64,000 nucleotides of DNA, from the NCBI RefSeq assembly GCF_040954835.1, contig NC_090699.1:18733817-18797816 (forward strand), given 5' to 3'. Below, in pieces: positions 15,401 through 28,025 of the stretch (positions are counted from its first letter, which is position 1; each line of letters opens with the position of its first letter). This DNA comes from Lepisosteus oculatus (taxonomy: Eukaryota > Chordata > Actinopteri > Semionotiformes > Lepisosteidae). The notes under the pieces are model-generated. The model was not told where the DNA came from, searched no databases, and was given only the letters and a program-made list of their open reading frames with translations. A program made the translations under genes and the position numbers.

Positions 15401-16091
15401 ATTCAAAGCACAATACCGTGTGTGCAAATAGGTGCAAACCATCAGTATTGCAAAAAGGCAATGGATGTCAAAAGATTGATTGTATTAAAATTTTGCTTCT
15501 TATATACCACATTGTAGATTATGTTGCACTAAAAAGTTTAGATTCTGTAATATTACAAAGTTGTTAATATTACTGCTCTCAAAAACCTTAAGGAAATTTC
15601 TACAAAGTATCTGGCATTTATTTCTAATGACAGGTATTTAGAACACCAGAGAACCTGAAGTAAAACAGTGAAGTATTGCCTAAGGTATGAAAATCTGCTT
15701 TTACTTAATCTTACACGCACAAGCTTATGATTTATACTGAAAAAACATTTTAAATTTGCACTGCTATGAGAAATAGTCTTTATTCAGTTTGCACTGACTT
15801 AATGTTTGAAAGGTTAACATTTCTCTGACACTTACAGCTCTTAAATAAGAATAAGATATGTGTGCTGTACTATGAAAAAAGAACATCTTAGTGGAACTTA
15901 ACTTGAAGCATGAAAAAAACTATCATGTTTACACTTTGAAACCCAAAGGAATTGGCTGGTGAACTGCAGTTTCGTAACTCATAGACCACCCTCAAACAAA
16001 ACATTGCAATTAAGTCCACGGCATAGATTTTAATTATTGCTATAAGTACAAAACAAATGTACTGCCAGGGTAAAAACTGGCAAGGCTCAGT

Positions 16092-16380
16092 ACAGTATAT
16101 CTTAACATCATTTATTCTAAAGATCAAATCTGTTTTATAATTTACTCCATAATTACATAACTAAACAAAAAGGATAAGACACTATTGTATTCATTTATAC
16201 CGAATTCCAAAACCTCCATATCACTGTATACTAATGTCTGATTAAATGTAAAAGACGCTACATCACACCATGCCATAAAAACCATGATGACATGGAAAAG
16301 GATGACAAATTTTAAAGCGAAGATTACTTTTCCTCACTTTAACTTGTACCGACTGCACATTCATAAGGAATATGAACGTC
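16092..16380 (+). repeat. Diverged direct duplicate, left copy
   Basis: The segment shares an ordered series of matches with 18523-18795 in the same orientation: TACAGTATAT, a TTACATA..AAACAAAA block, GACACTA.TG.ATTCATTT, AATGTCTGATTA.ATGTAAAAGAC, and TTCCTC.CTTT.ACTTGT.CCGAC.GCACATT followed by GAATATGAAC. The two copies bracket DLG5 exon 1. It may be an old local duplication or two members of one repeat family. Confidence 0.5.
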
Positions 16381-17430
16381 TTCTGAACAAGGTGACCGAA
16401 GAAATCGTAAGGATCTTTTCAGGGCTACAGGGCTTTGGATGTGAATATTTATATGAACAATCCAATAGGAGGAAGGAGGAAAGCTTGTGAAATAGTGTCA
16501 CTCCAAACCAGCTGACGTTGTTTTCGTTCTGGAAATTTATTAGCTCCCAGGAAAACGTACATGGATTCTTACTTCATGTTAGTAACAGTATTACAAACCT
16601 TTGGGAATCAAGGACAGAGAAAATACGACGCTATCTTTTCTGTATTATCCTGAAGCTGAACCTCGAAAATGCTGTTTATTATCGTTGTTCACAAATAGAA
16701 AATGTCAGTCACAATTTTATCGAAATGAATCGGACAATGAGATTTTTTTTATGCAGCTGTTCCATAAACTGCAGAGAACTTCTGTTAAAGCAAACCCAGT
16801 CATATGGTCTAAGCACCGAGAAAACGCAGGTTTGTTTCCAGAGAAAGCGGTGTCCTTGGTCACGTGTGCACGATTCTCCTTCCATAATATACGATTAATT
16901 TGAAGGCAGCACTTCTCTTGAATTGAATGTTTACTATTCCTCCACCGCTTTCTAATTTGTATATTGTTTAATATCATACAGCACGTCACCGCAGCGGAAA
17001 GATCCCAAAAATCTCTGCACAAAAGTATTTTTAACAACCACGTCTTACATCAAACTTCTATAGCATGCTTGGCACAGAGCTGGTGAACATTATACGTTTG
17101 CCATTACGACTCATTCAGAAAAATGATGGGAGAAAACACATCCCAGCAATCTATAGTTTGGGCAAAGAAATCATCCAGCAAAACAATTATAAAAACGAGA
17201 AGATAATTCAAACCACACCACCCACCGTGTTTAAAATGTTCACGTATGGCAATTTAATGTTTTGGCCCCCAAAAAATAATTGCAACGAAACATTTTTAGC
17301 TGACCCCTTAAGCTAACGACTGCGTGACTAGCAGTTTTGTGCGCATTTGTAGCTTTGAGAAACGGACCTTTTGCACGGTGAGGAGGGCAGCCCACTTCTC
17401 TCTCTTCTGATAGAAAAAGACGACCCTTAC

Positions 17431-17731
17431 CCGAAGAATGGTCCAGAGGTCCTCCGCCGTTTATGAAGAGTGCGGAACACAGGTGAGGGTGTGTCTTTTC
17501 CAGAGCTACACACAGGTCTGGGAAATGGTCCCTTTCCTTATTCATCAGCATCTTCAGCAGAAGGTCCACCTTCTCCGAGCTCGAAGAACAGTTATTGTCC
17601 AGTTCGTACTTCTCCAGCTGGCTGAGGGTACCAGCCTTGCCCAGCAACTCCACGAGACTGTCTGCATCTGTAATGGACTCCAATAAGTTCTGGTGGCATT
17701 GATCTAACAACTCTTTGTGCTTAGGTTCCAT
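17431..17731 (-). CDS. DLG5: DLG5 first coding exon (N-terminal CARD-like domain), partial gene
   Basis: The exon starts at an ATG (17731-17729) and encodes 100 codons plus one base before the donor GTAAGG at 17430. The protein begins MEPKHKELLDQCHQNL and contains LLLKMLMNKERDHFPDL and ALEKTHPHL. These align closely with the N-terminus of vertebrate DLG5 (MEPQRRELLAQCQQSL, KERDHFQDL, ALEKTQPHL as I recall it). This segment is the helical CARD-like domain that precedes the coiled coil, PDZ, SH3 and guanylate-kinase-like domains. DLG5 is a MAGUK scaffold at cell junctions and in polarity and Hippo signalling. Here only exon 1 is present, and later exons must lie left of position 1. The ATG choice matches the family start, and the frame reads through into intron after Ser-Ser-Gly. 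The paralogous CARD proteins considered (APAF1, CASP2/9, CRADD) fit much worse. Confidence 0.88.
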
Positions 17732-18260
17732 TTCTGTTTGCTTCGTCCGGTAAGGTTTACCTCGGCTAAATTCCTCAAAACCGCCAAAACGATACCGCAG
17801 GAACTTCTTCTTGGTGGTCAGTTTTAGGAAATCGGCACCGCAGCCATGCTAATGAATGGCTGAGTTGAGCAGCTTTTCATCACAAATTGAAAGAGACACA
17901 AGTAGCCATATTTGTTGCCTAAGGCTGTTGACTGCACTAAGAAACAGCAGTACATGTTTTTACCCTGCTCCTAAAACTCCTACATTTTTCCCGTTTTCCT
18001 AACGTCGTTCATCGTAAACAGCTGCAGCCGCCTTCGCCCTTTTCGGTCGGTCTTTTTGCCTTAATTCGCCGACGGAACCGATACAAAGTCACGCAACTCT
18101 CTAAGAGCTCCCCAGCAAAACTGCAAGCTCCGCCATGTCTCGGCAGCCCAGCAGCTGCTGCCCGCTGTCAATCACGTCTCCCTACACTAGCCATGTAAGG
18201 TAAAGTAAGGCGGAGCTTCCGACTGACACACCTGGCCATCACGGGGCGTGGAACTCCAGC
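17732..18260 (-). promoter_or_regulatory. DLG5: DLG5 5' leader and candidate promoter
   Basis: Upstream of the DLG5 ATG the sequence becomes richer in CpG (notably 17740-17850 and 18000-18260), consistent with a TATA-less housekeeping promoter. No obvious TATA box or transcription start could be fixed. A short upstream frame (17847 down to 17824) begins with ATG and ends after 7 codons (MAAVPIS), 116 bases before the main start. The leader extent is inferred from composition only. Confidence 0.45.
17824..17847 (-). other. Short upstream ORF in DLG5 leader
   Basis: The ATG at 17847-17845 opens a 7-codon frame closed by TAA at 17826-17824, ahead of the DLG5 start at 17731. If the leader includes this position it could reduce initiation at the main ATG. 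The transcript start is not known, so this is tentative. Confidence 0.3.
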
Positions 18261-18522
18261 ACTGAGACCACAATCCCAAATTTAAATCCCGGGGGAGCTG
18301 TAGGGAGACGCAGAAAACTGGAGACATTTTTTCTTGGCTAAATTACAGTGCTGTTGTACTTGAATACCTAGAGGAAGTTGTATAAAAGGGAAAATGAAGT
18401 GGGGGAAAACTGTGACTGATATTATGTTACTGGGTTTTGATTTTAAATAAATTAGGGTGCTTGATACAGTAGTTGTTATGTTGTTCTTCATACACTGAAG
18501 GTACATATCTGCACATGCATAT

Positions 18523-18795
18523 GTACAGTATATAAAAGCCACATAAATCTATGTGTGGGTTACATATACACATGTAAACAAAAGGTTTAAGACACTAATG
18601 CATTCATTTGGACTGCAGGGTATGAATAGTGTATCTGAAGTCCACAAATTCCACAAAATCACTGTGACATGTACAAATGTCTGATTACATGTAAAAGACT
18701 GTGCATGATGTGCCCTCTCTGACATGACAAGGGATGTTAAAATTTCCTCGCTTTCACTTGTTCCGACAGCACATTTATGATGAATATGAACACAT
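18523..18795 (+). repeat. Diverged direct duplicate, right copy
   Basis: This is the partner of 16092-16380 in the same orientation, about 2.4 kb away, with shared blocks such as ATGTCTGATTA, ATGTAAAAGAC and GAATATGAAC. It lies just upstream of the DLG5 promoter region on the minus strand. Confidence 0.5.
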
Positions 18796-19204
18796 TCACA
18801 TGTACCAAAGCCATATGTGAAATGTTTCGGCACATCTGGTGTTGCTGTGTTATACCAATAAAGGTTTTTTGGACATTTTGACACTGTGGTACAAATGTAC
18901 TGGAGTAAACTAAAGCAGATTTTAAGGCGTTAACGATGGCTTTCTTTTTTATTATGTTATTAATAACAACCTCAGCGTCCACCCTGTCCCCTGTCTGCCG
19001 TGATACACGTACGTTATCCGACTTCAGCTTTTAACAGGTGATTGTATATTTGCATTGTGGGCCCACAAAGGGGAAAACACGGCCATATACATGCTCCAAA
19101 AGTATTCCAATTTGTTCACAGTAGACTTTCCAGTTCAGTGAATTTCTTTTAAAAAACAACATTGACAGAACAGATAATATTTCCTTGCCTTATTTAGAAC
19201 TTTT

Positions 19205-19445
19205 CATCCCACAAAAAATCCCATGTGGACACAGGTTATCCCCCCACTGCAGTGCAGCTTCACCTGGGTGACAGAGCAGCCATTCTGCAGCAGCAGCCTC
19301 ACTGCACAGCAGGTCAGGGGGAGTGAGAAGACCTTTAGTGAGGCCAGACTGGACAGAGACCAGAGTGGGATTTAACTAGGAGACCAGGGTAACACCCCTT
19401 CGCTTTCAAACAGTGCCTGGCATCTTTAATGACCATGTAGTCAGG
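19205..19445 (-). repeat. 5S-type SINE body fragment
   Basis: It contains GACAGAGCAGCCATTCTGCA, AGCAGCCTCACTGCACAGCA, ACCAGAGTGGGATTTAACTA and GGCATCTTTAATGACCA. These parallel the segments at 25120-25260 and 38440-38620. The 5S-derived head is not visible here. Orientation is minus by comparison with the copy at 25045-25520. Confidence 0.55.
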
Positions 19446-21999
19446 TGCTCACTTTAACATCTTCAGGATGGCAAAATGTACAAAGTCACCATATTAGAAC
19501 ACTGGTTTGGAAATTGTTTTGCTCGTGAAGACCAGTCCACCAAGACTATTATAATAACTTGTGGCGACCACTTGTCATGAACGTTTGTGGGTAGGGTGAT
19601 GCATACCAGGTGCTTTTGCTTGTTTTAAGAGTGTTTATAAAAGTTTTTATGTGACTTTAAATTCTGCAAATGTTGAACAGCAATTAGTGGTCTGCTGTAC
19701 CTTCCAGGTAGTTGATGCCAAAATTGCAATCAAGACAGACAATCATGAATTATTTAACTCTAGTTAGTTAGTTGTGTAAACTGTTTGTTATTTGTAAGAA
19801 ACCTGTATCATAAAGCTTTTTAGCACAATATTCTTTTTTTTTTCTAATTGTAAATGCTGACTGCATCAAACAGAGCAATTCAAAACAGAAATTCCTCAAC
19901 ATAATGCATTTAAATGTTGGCTGATTCTAGTGTAGAAACATTTGCATTACTTTTCATTGCTTAATTGAATTGATGAAGTAAATTCTCTCTCCTTCCCCTG
20001 ATGTGCTGTGCAGTGCGTCTGTTTGTGCAAAAAGGAGTCACACAGGTGGGGCAACACATCAGGGCCGTGCCAGAAAGATGTTTCAGGGTGTAAATTGTGA
20101 GAATATCTGACAAAATGTTATTTGGATATTTCAATTTGTACAGCAGAGTTGAACTGAACATATATTACTGTGATACTAATTTATCTTTCATATAATATAT
20201 TACACTGAAGATTTTCAATCAATTCACTGGCTGGTAAGCTATGATAATCTAAAGCATTTATTTTGGGATATACTTGCTTTAGCTATAATATCTGTGAATG
20301 AAATGAGCTATCAAAATGTTTATTTATACACATTGCTAACCAGTTTGTGACCATAATTAAGAACCACTGAGAATCCCTGGCACCTCTTTATAACTAGAAT
20401 TGTCCCGAGGCAAATCTTCACAATAAGCTCTCTTCTGCTCTATATAATTCTCTCATCAAAGCACGGAGCCTTCCTTTTCTGGTGGTTAGAGGGTACATCT
20501 GTCAAAGTGGTGCCTTTCTTCAGAAACTAAAATGAATTATAAATGTAGACACAGTGGAGATGAGGCATTTATCTCACTGTGCCAACAAAGCTATAATCCT
20601 CTCCAGTTTTTTAAAGGGGTTTCAGCTTTTCATTTGTTCTCTGAAAATGGGACAGATTCATTTTGGTTTATAAGCCGTACAATTTAGGAACAATCATGAA
20701 AGTGCCCAGGAACTGTTACATAAACCATGACAGGGCAGGTATTTTTAGTGCTGCAAATTCTGAAAATACTGTTTGTCCCATACTGCCAATACTAATACTT
20801 GTATTCAACATATGATAATATGTTTTTATTTATGTACATTTTGCTCACGCAAACCCAACTGTATAACTAGATATCAATCTGGGCACAGTACATTGTCCTA
20901 AAAAGAGTTTTTAAATCCAAAACTATCTTATCATTCCACAATCTAACCAATACACTATGTGTGGTACTGTACAGCATATAAAATATGATGATTATATCTT
21001 TTGGTCTATTTGTAAATTGTGCATATTATGTAATTTGAAAGTAACGCGTTATAATAGAAACCACAGAAGTACAATAACTACATTAATCGACCTGTTCTAA
21101 TGATATATCTCATACAAAAACAGTCTTCATCCCTTTTCACTCAACATAGAAAAGATATAAATAGGACAGATAAATAATGCAGAAAAAGAAATGTATTATA
21201 GGCTGTAGGCTGGAAACGGAAATATGCAGCAATACTGGAGCTGTAGTGCTATTGTCTATGTACTGTATGTAAAAACATTACCTCAGTGGCACAATTTTGA
21301 ACACCCTCAAGTAAATACACAAATATTTGCATACACCCTTAAAGATGTATGCAGATGTATGAACCTAAGAAAAAACTATGTTTACTTGTGTTTTTCAACC
21401 AAATTAGTGAGACGAATGTATAGAAAGAATAGACTGAAAAAGCCTGATTTACCTTTCAATTATTGGGAACATATTCTTTGTGATGAATGACTTCTTTGGA
21501 CATCTTAAGTAATTAAGAGTTGCACACTACACTATTTGCAATATTATTTAAATATGTACTCAACACACCCATAATACTGTTAGTCCTTTATAAACACCTA
21601 ACCCACTGGATTTGTATGACATTAAAAGAGCCCTGCAGCATCATTGATTAATAATGTGCAAAAAGAAGCAGAAGGGAAGGAACTGACATTTTTGCAACCA
21701 GAAACTAATTACAATGTTTGTTAAATTAGGAACTAGCGTAATCTTTTGCACCCAAGAGGCAAGATGAAATAAATTTCCATTGAACATGATAGGGTTAATG
21801 TCAGTTACTAATTTAGATACAGATAATGCAGAAGAAGTGCTGTGGAGTGGATTCAATTAGATCTTTCAGTTTATTTCAATATTCTAAGAGTTTTCAAATA
21901 ATTGGCAAACAGAGTATAGTATCAGTGTGTATGGGAAACATGAATTGGTACTTCAAAGTGTCAAAACTATGCTGTAAAGAAACAAAATGGAAAAAATGC

Positions 22000-22032
22000 T
22001 AAGGTCTGAATAATTTTGCAAGGCACTGTATG
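22000..22032. mobile_element. Tc1/mariner-like terminal sequence (fragment)
   Basis: GGTCTGAATAATTTTGCAAG followed by GCACTGTA has the form of a Tc1/mariner terminal inverted repeat ending at a TA site. The matching opposite end and a transposase were not found nearby, so it is probably a remnant. Confidence 0.4.
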
Positions 22033-23139
22033 CACAAAAGGCATGCTAGAAATGTATGTAGTTAACATATTTATTGTCTGTAAGGCAAATTGCTTCTTAA
22101 TATTGATAATATAAAAGGTTAGTTTTTTTTATCTTGATGATGGTGATTCAACACACCATGGCATTGTTTTCGAATGAGCAATTCCAGTGGACTCTAGTAT
22201 CCGGGAGAACACTCGCAATTTGGACAGTGATCCCCGAGTTCCATTCTGCGACTTTCCCAGAATATCAGCCTGGATTTCCTTTTCACAAAGCGCGTGTGTT
22301 TCCTACAACTAGCAAACAATGATTCCAGGCAAAAAGGCCCAATTTTAAAACAAAACGATATGTTCCCTGCAAGTTTGTGAACTTGTAGAATGAATGCGAC
22401 ATTGTTGACAAGAGAAGTACTGTAATCTGTTGATTTAAATGAATATCTATAGTAGTATAATTTGCTCTCTCCTCTTACTCCTGTTATTACCAAATTCCAG
22501 CTTTCCCACTCCAGCACTCAGTGTTATAAAAAACACCAATATTCTGGCCTGTGTTCAATCTAGAGTGAGAATTACAGAGAATTTCAAATAAACTCAGAAT
22601 AGTTTCTGCCTTGCCACAGGACATCTTCAGCACAGATCAGATGAGAAAGCTCAAGCAATTACAGGAGTCCTGTCAGATTGTAGTATTTCATAATACCATG
22701 ATCATATAATCCTTTGTCATTAAATTGTACTCGTGCTTTCAGGAAGGTTACAGGAGCTTATGGCTTTATCTTTTATATACAGATAGTAGCAGAGTTGGGT
22801 GGGATGCTCTACATGAGCAAACACTATCAAAGACAAAAGGGTCATCACAAATGTAAAGAAGCACAAGAGTTCAACCCAAGACTGCAATCTCAAATCCAAG
22901 ACTACAGGACATAAGTAAGCCACCAGAACAGTGTCCCTAAAATAAAAAAAACATCTTCATCTAAACACAAGAGAGCACAGCTATTGGTAAACAATCCTCC
23001 ATTCCATATGTCAGACAAAGCCATAGTACTAGCTCAAGGCTAAATCCAGAAGGGCTTAATTAATAACAATTGTATAAGGGATAATTATAATTGTAATTGT
23101 ATAAGGCATAATTAATTTCAATGATAGTACTGTACATGC

Positions 23140-23760
23140 CTGCACATGAAAGAGATTAGTATATCCCTGTGGGTGCATTTGTGAAAACAATCAAAAAGCA
23201 AACAGAAAGCATAACAAAACAAAAATTTAAATCATTTGCTCAAGCTTTACAAGCATTTAGTAAGATCTCTCTTAGAATATTGTGTTTGGTTTTGGTCACC
23301 ACACCACATCACAAAACCCTCTTTAGAGGCAGTTAAAAGAAGAACAACAATTCCTAGTCTCAGTGGATTGTCATATACAGATAGGTTAGAGGAACTAAAT
23401 CTCTTTAGTCTAGAAATGAGTATGAAATGAGATTTGATCCAAATGTATAAAATCCTATGAGATACAGTACAATTGGGGTCAGCTTGATGTATACCTTCAC
23501 CTTTTGCTACTTTGAGAAGTGAAACATGTATACAAAGTCATAATTGTAAACTGTAAGGGAATTAATTTAGCACGGACAATAGGAAATGCATATTTACACA
23601 AAGTCTTCTGGAACAGGAATCACTGATTGAGACCTAAACTCAAAGCTCTTTCAACAAGTGCCAGCACAGACTTTAATATCTGTGTCCAAACTACCAAATG
23701 AGCAAATCTGGCCTAATATTCTTTCATTAAGTAGTTGATATTCCTCAAAGGCAGATCCTA
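23140..23760 (+). mobile_element. CR1/L2-like LINE fragment (reverse transcriptase C-terminus)
   Basis: The frame at 23236-23430 encodes LYKHLVRSLLEYCVWFWSPH and then LSGLSYTDRLEELNLFSLE. This is the pattern at the C-terminal end of CR1/L2-type non-LTR reverse transcriptases (LY..LVRP.LEYC...W.P, GL.Y..RL..L.L.SLE). Sequence beyond it continues with decayed LINE 3' sequence (CTTCTGGAACAGGAATCAC). Stop codons and the short length show it is a dead copy. Confidence 0.75.
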
Positions 23761-23809
23761 TGCTGACAGGCTAAAATATTGTATTCTTTTTAATTTTGAA
23801 TTGAGGTGA

Positions 23810-24030
23810 ATCTACCCAGCACTGGGCTGTGGGAGTGTGGAACAACTTGCCCAGCCATGTTGTTAAAGCTGACCACCAGCTTTTAAGAAGCATTTACCAT
23901 GCTTCTTGGAAAAAAAAAACATGGATGAGATTCTTGTTTCAATTAGCTGCTGGAGAAACTAAATGAGCCTGCTAACCCAAATGCCCGCCTCATCTGTCAG
24001 TATCTGTAACTGTTCTTATGGTCACTGAAA
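23810..24030 (+). mobile_element. LINE 3'-end fragment
   Basis: GTGTGGAACAACTTGCCCAG, then a stretch ending TTTCAATTAGCTGCTGGAG and AAATGAGCCTGCTAA, resembles the 3' end of the same CR1/L2-like family. It partly repeats the consensus interval of the preceding fragment, so it may be a second insertion. Confidence 0.5.
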
Positions 24031-25044
24031 TTACTACTGCATACTAAATTTACTGTTTAAATCTTTTCAGCATCAGTTTACCATTAGCAATAAAATTTAT
24101 CACCATTGATAGCCATTCCAAAACATATTTTTTGCATTAAGGCAGTTTTCATCTCATTTTTTGGTTTTATTTTTTCACTCATGCTTCCCTCAGAACTGTT
24201 TTGATTCCTAGGTTAAACATGCAATCTTCTTTAGATTCTTTCCAAAATCTAAACACAGCAGCACGCATATCAGTCTGCTTGCTGCAGTGTTCTCTGGGGT
24301 ATTAGGAGACCGCAGACCTGGTTGCTCTTTATTAGTACACTCTAAAGCTATTTTTAGTACCCTGGTCTTGCAGCCTGCTGTTGTGTTGCTGCTCCACTGT
24401 GTGGCAATTAGACATTTAACTGAAAGCAAAACCGTTGCTTAACTCTGTAATAATGTCAAACCTGACAGGTACAGGTTGAAAAAATGAATATCTTCAATAA
24501 CAGAAGTAAAAGGAAAGAGAAAATGTTCCTGCTATAGACTGTCGAAGAAGACAGATTAAAGTTGTTGGTTTTTTTTGTCAGTGAAGTCAAATTCTTTCTA
24601 TGTGTATACACAATGCAGGGAACATGTGGTTTTGTTTTAAAAAATGTTTTAAAAAATCCACTTTTCACATATTGATTTTATTTAGCACACACCACTCTCA
24701 GGGTCAGGTTAAAGTATTTATTTTATTTACAAATGTATTAGTTGTATGTTTGGAAACTTTAAATTCTTGGTGTTAGCATGAGTAGCCTAGTAAACTGTGA
24801 GAGCTTTTAGCATTAAAATGGGACATTTTCCGCAGAACTGTGCACACATTGACAGTGAGTCTTTAGCCGTGATGCAGCAAAGGACTTCCAGTTTGTACAG
24901 ACACTTAGTGCACCCATCATTTCCAATGCTCACAGTGGATTATGAATATATCTTACCAACAATTGTAAACATTTCTGCCTCATTTTTTGTATTTTCATCC
25001 AATTCATCTGTTCATTGCTCTCAGTTCTCTTTCAGGTGATAAAA

Positions 25045-25520
25045 ATAGTACCTTGAATCTATACCGCACTGTTCATCCTAGAGGATCCCATAGCACTTAA
25101 CACAAAGGAGGGGACCCAATTTACCCACCTTTAAAGCACTGCCCTTACTGGATGCCACACAGCAGCCATTCTGTACCAGCAGCTTCACTGCATAGCAGGA
25201 CCAAGTGGAGAAGTGGAGAAGTATTCCTTCAGAATATATCATGGGATCTTTAATGATCGAGACTTCAGGACCTTGGTATAACGCTGTTTCTGAGGAATAG
25301 CGCTTCCTACAGCACAGTGTCTCCAGTCAATATAATAGTTAAATAAATACTGCTAGAGGGAAAAGAGCAACACCTACTGGTCCACAAACACCACTTGCAG
25401 CCATAACCCTTGGATTTTCCATTGAGGTATCCCATCGCAGTACTGACCAGTTCTGACCTTGCTTAGCTACTCTGATTTGATGAGGCCAGTCAGGAAGGTG
25501 GTTACACTGCTGACCAAAGG
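25045..25520 (-). repeat. 5S rRNA-derived SINE (SINE3/DeuSINE type)
   Basis: The right end (25424-25520) reads as the reverse complement of 5S rRNA: GGTATCCCATCGCAGTACTG, ACCTTGCTTAGCTACTCTGA and a GATGAGGCCAGTCAGGAAGG block ending in GTGGTTACA. The family is therefore on the minus strand with its 5S promoter head at the right. The body includes the CACTGTGCTGTAGGAAGCG-type block and ATCATTAAAGATCCCATG on the minus strand. The left end is a tail unlike the one in the plus-strand copies at 45975 and 62300. Confidence 0.75.
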
Positions 25521-27954
25521 CCGCATTTCATATTCTCCACCTGTGGGGAAGCCCGTAAGAGTGTGAGACTATAAAAACATAACGACTGACTTTTACACGG
25601 ATATGGGCACTACAGAAAAGACAAAGTAAGTATAGGTGTCCTTTTCCAGGCTTCCACAGCCCAGTGCAGTGCCCAGATTGCCACAGCTACAGTAGTTCTA
25701 AACCCAGCAGTACAAGAAGGAGGACTGATGTCCCACGGACATGTCTTGTTGTGTGGTGAGAGATGATGGGAGAGTCAAATTGGAATAAGAGGAGCCAGAC
25801 AGTAGAGTCGAAGAAAAAGGTAAATGTTTCTACAAGAAAAAAGACAATAAAAAGACATAAAACTTCAAATTCGAATTTCAGCAATGTCACCCAATCTGAC
25901 GCATTTAGATTTCCAATTACAAGCACACTGTCATTCAAGGTGTTTTTTCATGTTGCCACAAGTCAGGTGCACAAAAAAAAAGTGTCAAAGAGTTTCCATG
26001 GATTAATGTTCAACAATGATTTAGTTCTCATCTGAACACAGAAAAACACAAAATGTTGCATAATGACTTTGAAATAGAGAGAAAATGAAAACCATTTTGA
26101 GCTCCCTGTATGGCACTTTAGCAAATCCGGGTGCTTTCAGCAGGATTATCAATTCATGCTGTAATATTTTGGAAAGAGATTTTTGCAGTCTATAAAAAAT
26201 AGGGCTTTAAACCTCAGATGAACAGACTGCAGTATCAGGATTATAATCTGCAGTTGACAGGTGGGTCAAAGTATTGGTTTAATCTAGACGTTTGACTCAC
26301 AGTGTATTCTGCAGTAGGGATTATCAGATTATAATCTGTGACTGACCTGGAGAGTCCCAAGAATTAAAGGGAAACCTGTGTCCCAAACCACTGCTCACAA
26401 CCAGTGATCTGCCCAGATAGCATCAGTTGGGAAGTTAATTTCTGATCCCCCGTCATATTGCTTTTCAAATCTGTAATTTCAATTTTGTAAATCAGGCTCT
26501 CCCATGACCCCGTATTGAATAAAGTGGTTAGGAAATGGATGGTTGGACATCAAGTACTACAGAGTCAGGGTATTGCGCTCACAGCACTGGTGCTGTAGGC
26601 AAGCCTGTTATTGGAGACCACCTGGACAATCGGTAGCCTTTTACGAATTCATTGAACTCTCCCAGGGATCCCCTGGCTAGAAATGGAAGAGACACACTCA
26701 GCTACAGTATATAATACACTACAGAATAATATATTTTCATATCACAGCCTTTGTGTTGAGGCAGCCCATATTGTTGGACAGTATCAAACACTGGGCAAGA
26801 GAACGCACGTGGATGACCCACTCGAATTGCTAAATGTTTGTAAAAGCACATTCAATGTGTCAGCAAGTGGAACAGTAGAAGGCTCTTGTATAACCAACAA
26901 AACAGATACAATTAGAACAGTCTGCATAATCTTCTACAATTCAAGATGTGATGGTATGAATGCTTCAGTAAAAAGGACATTTTTTTATAAAACTAAATGA
27001 ATAAGAAGTGGAAAATGAACAAGATTATGCTTTCCTCAGCACCTAGCTTTTCATCCAGAGTGACTTATCTCATTTTACTGGGAAACGTATACTGTAAGTA
27101 TCTGAAAACTAAAGGTATCCGAATACCTTCCTGGTTACAATAGAAATGGACATACAATACGTTCTGGATTTTCTCTGTTTAGTCTCAGTCCGCTCAAATT
27201 AGGTTAATGTATTTTCCAAGAGAATACCACCATTTTTTTTCCATCATATTTAAAAGCAAACAATAACTATAAAGGGTCAGGTGCTTCCCTGTATATTGTA
27301 AATTTCACTAAGCAATTATACTGTTTTTATAAACATAAAGATTACCACATGATTAAAATTAAAGAGAGCTCATAACTCATCATTAGAAACCAGCAATGGG
27401 ATTTCTAAAATCTGGTTCCTGTTGAAATAGGAGAATGCATTCCAGAGTAGGCCTACATACAGTATAATAATTGCTTTAAAATTTTGAAATAGAAATATAT
27501 TTCGACTCTAGGAAGTAAGGAGGGAATGATGAATCCAAATAGTGTGAAAGGGATGGAGATTTAATATCTTCTCACTTCCAGCTGTTGAAATGATACTTAG
27601 ATGATTTTGAAATGATTGAAACGAAACAGGCAGTTTCGAAGAGCCTTTCAGTAACCTCAATCCTCGCAGTAAAAGGCTTTTACTATTTTTTACTATTAAT
27701 ATTTAATATTATTATATGGGATTAGGTAGCCAAACATGAGGCAAGACTTTAACGCTGAATATTGTCAGTGCCTTTTGAATGAATATACAGTAATTCATAG
27801 TTTAACCCACCCTGTAGTAGATGAAACGGTTAGAAAATGGATGGATGTATCTTAATCCAAACTGCCCTCTGCTGGCAATTAATCAGAAATGCACACTTAA
27901 GCAGCCATATCATTCAAAATATGAATAAAATACTGTGATGTACTTAAACAGAGA

Positions 27955-28025
27955 GTCTCCTTTTCTTAATGTATCAAGTAGCTCAATGGCCCCCTCTTGT
28001 TTGAAATGGCTCTTGTATTCTTATG
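27955..28025 (+). mobile_element. LINE 3'-end fragment
   Basis: TATCAAGTAGCTCAATGGCC followed by CCCTCTTGTTTG matches the 3'-terminal motif typical of fish CR1/L2-like LINEs. Only the end is present. Confidence 0.4.

Larger units (their letters stand above)
1..17430 (-). other. DLG5: DLG5 intron 1 (partial), no coding exon recognised
   Basis: This stretch lies downstream of the DLG5 first-exon splice donor on the minus strand and is read as the first part of a long first intron. I looked for coding exons on both strands and recognised none. The open frames of 60-130 codons here show no family motif and lack consistent splice borders. Content seen: a fold-back repeat at about 3632-3805, a homeodomain-type palindrome at 1145-1170, a run of 13 or so C at about 10632, GC-richer patches at 9215-9440 and 13010-13120, and one copy of a diverged duplicated segment at 16092-16380. 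Repeats are much sparser than to the right of 18 kb. The intron assignment is inference from the exon at 17431-17731. Confidence 0.6.

Noticed and set aside
25424..25520. A 5S rRNA gene
   Set aside because: Only a diverged 5S-like segment is present and it is joined to a SINE body, so it is the head of a 5S-derived SINE and not a functional 5S gene.
26683..27000. 105-codon plus-strand frame
   Set aside because: No recognisable domain, AT-rich surroundings, and no promoter or splice evidence.
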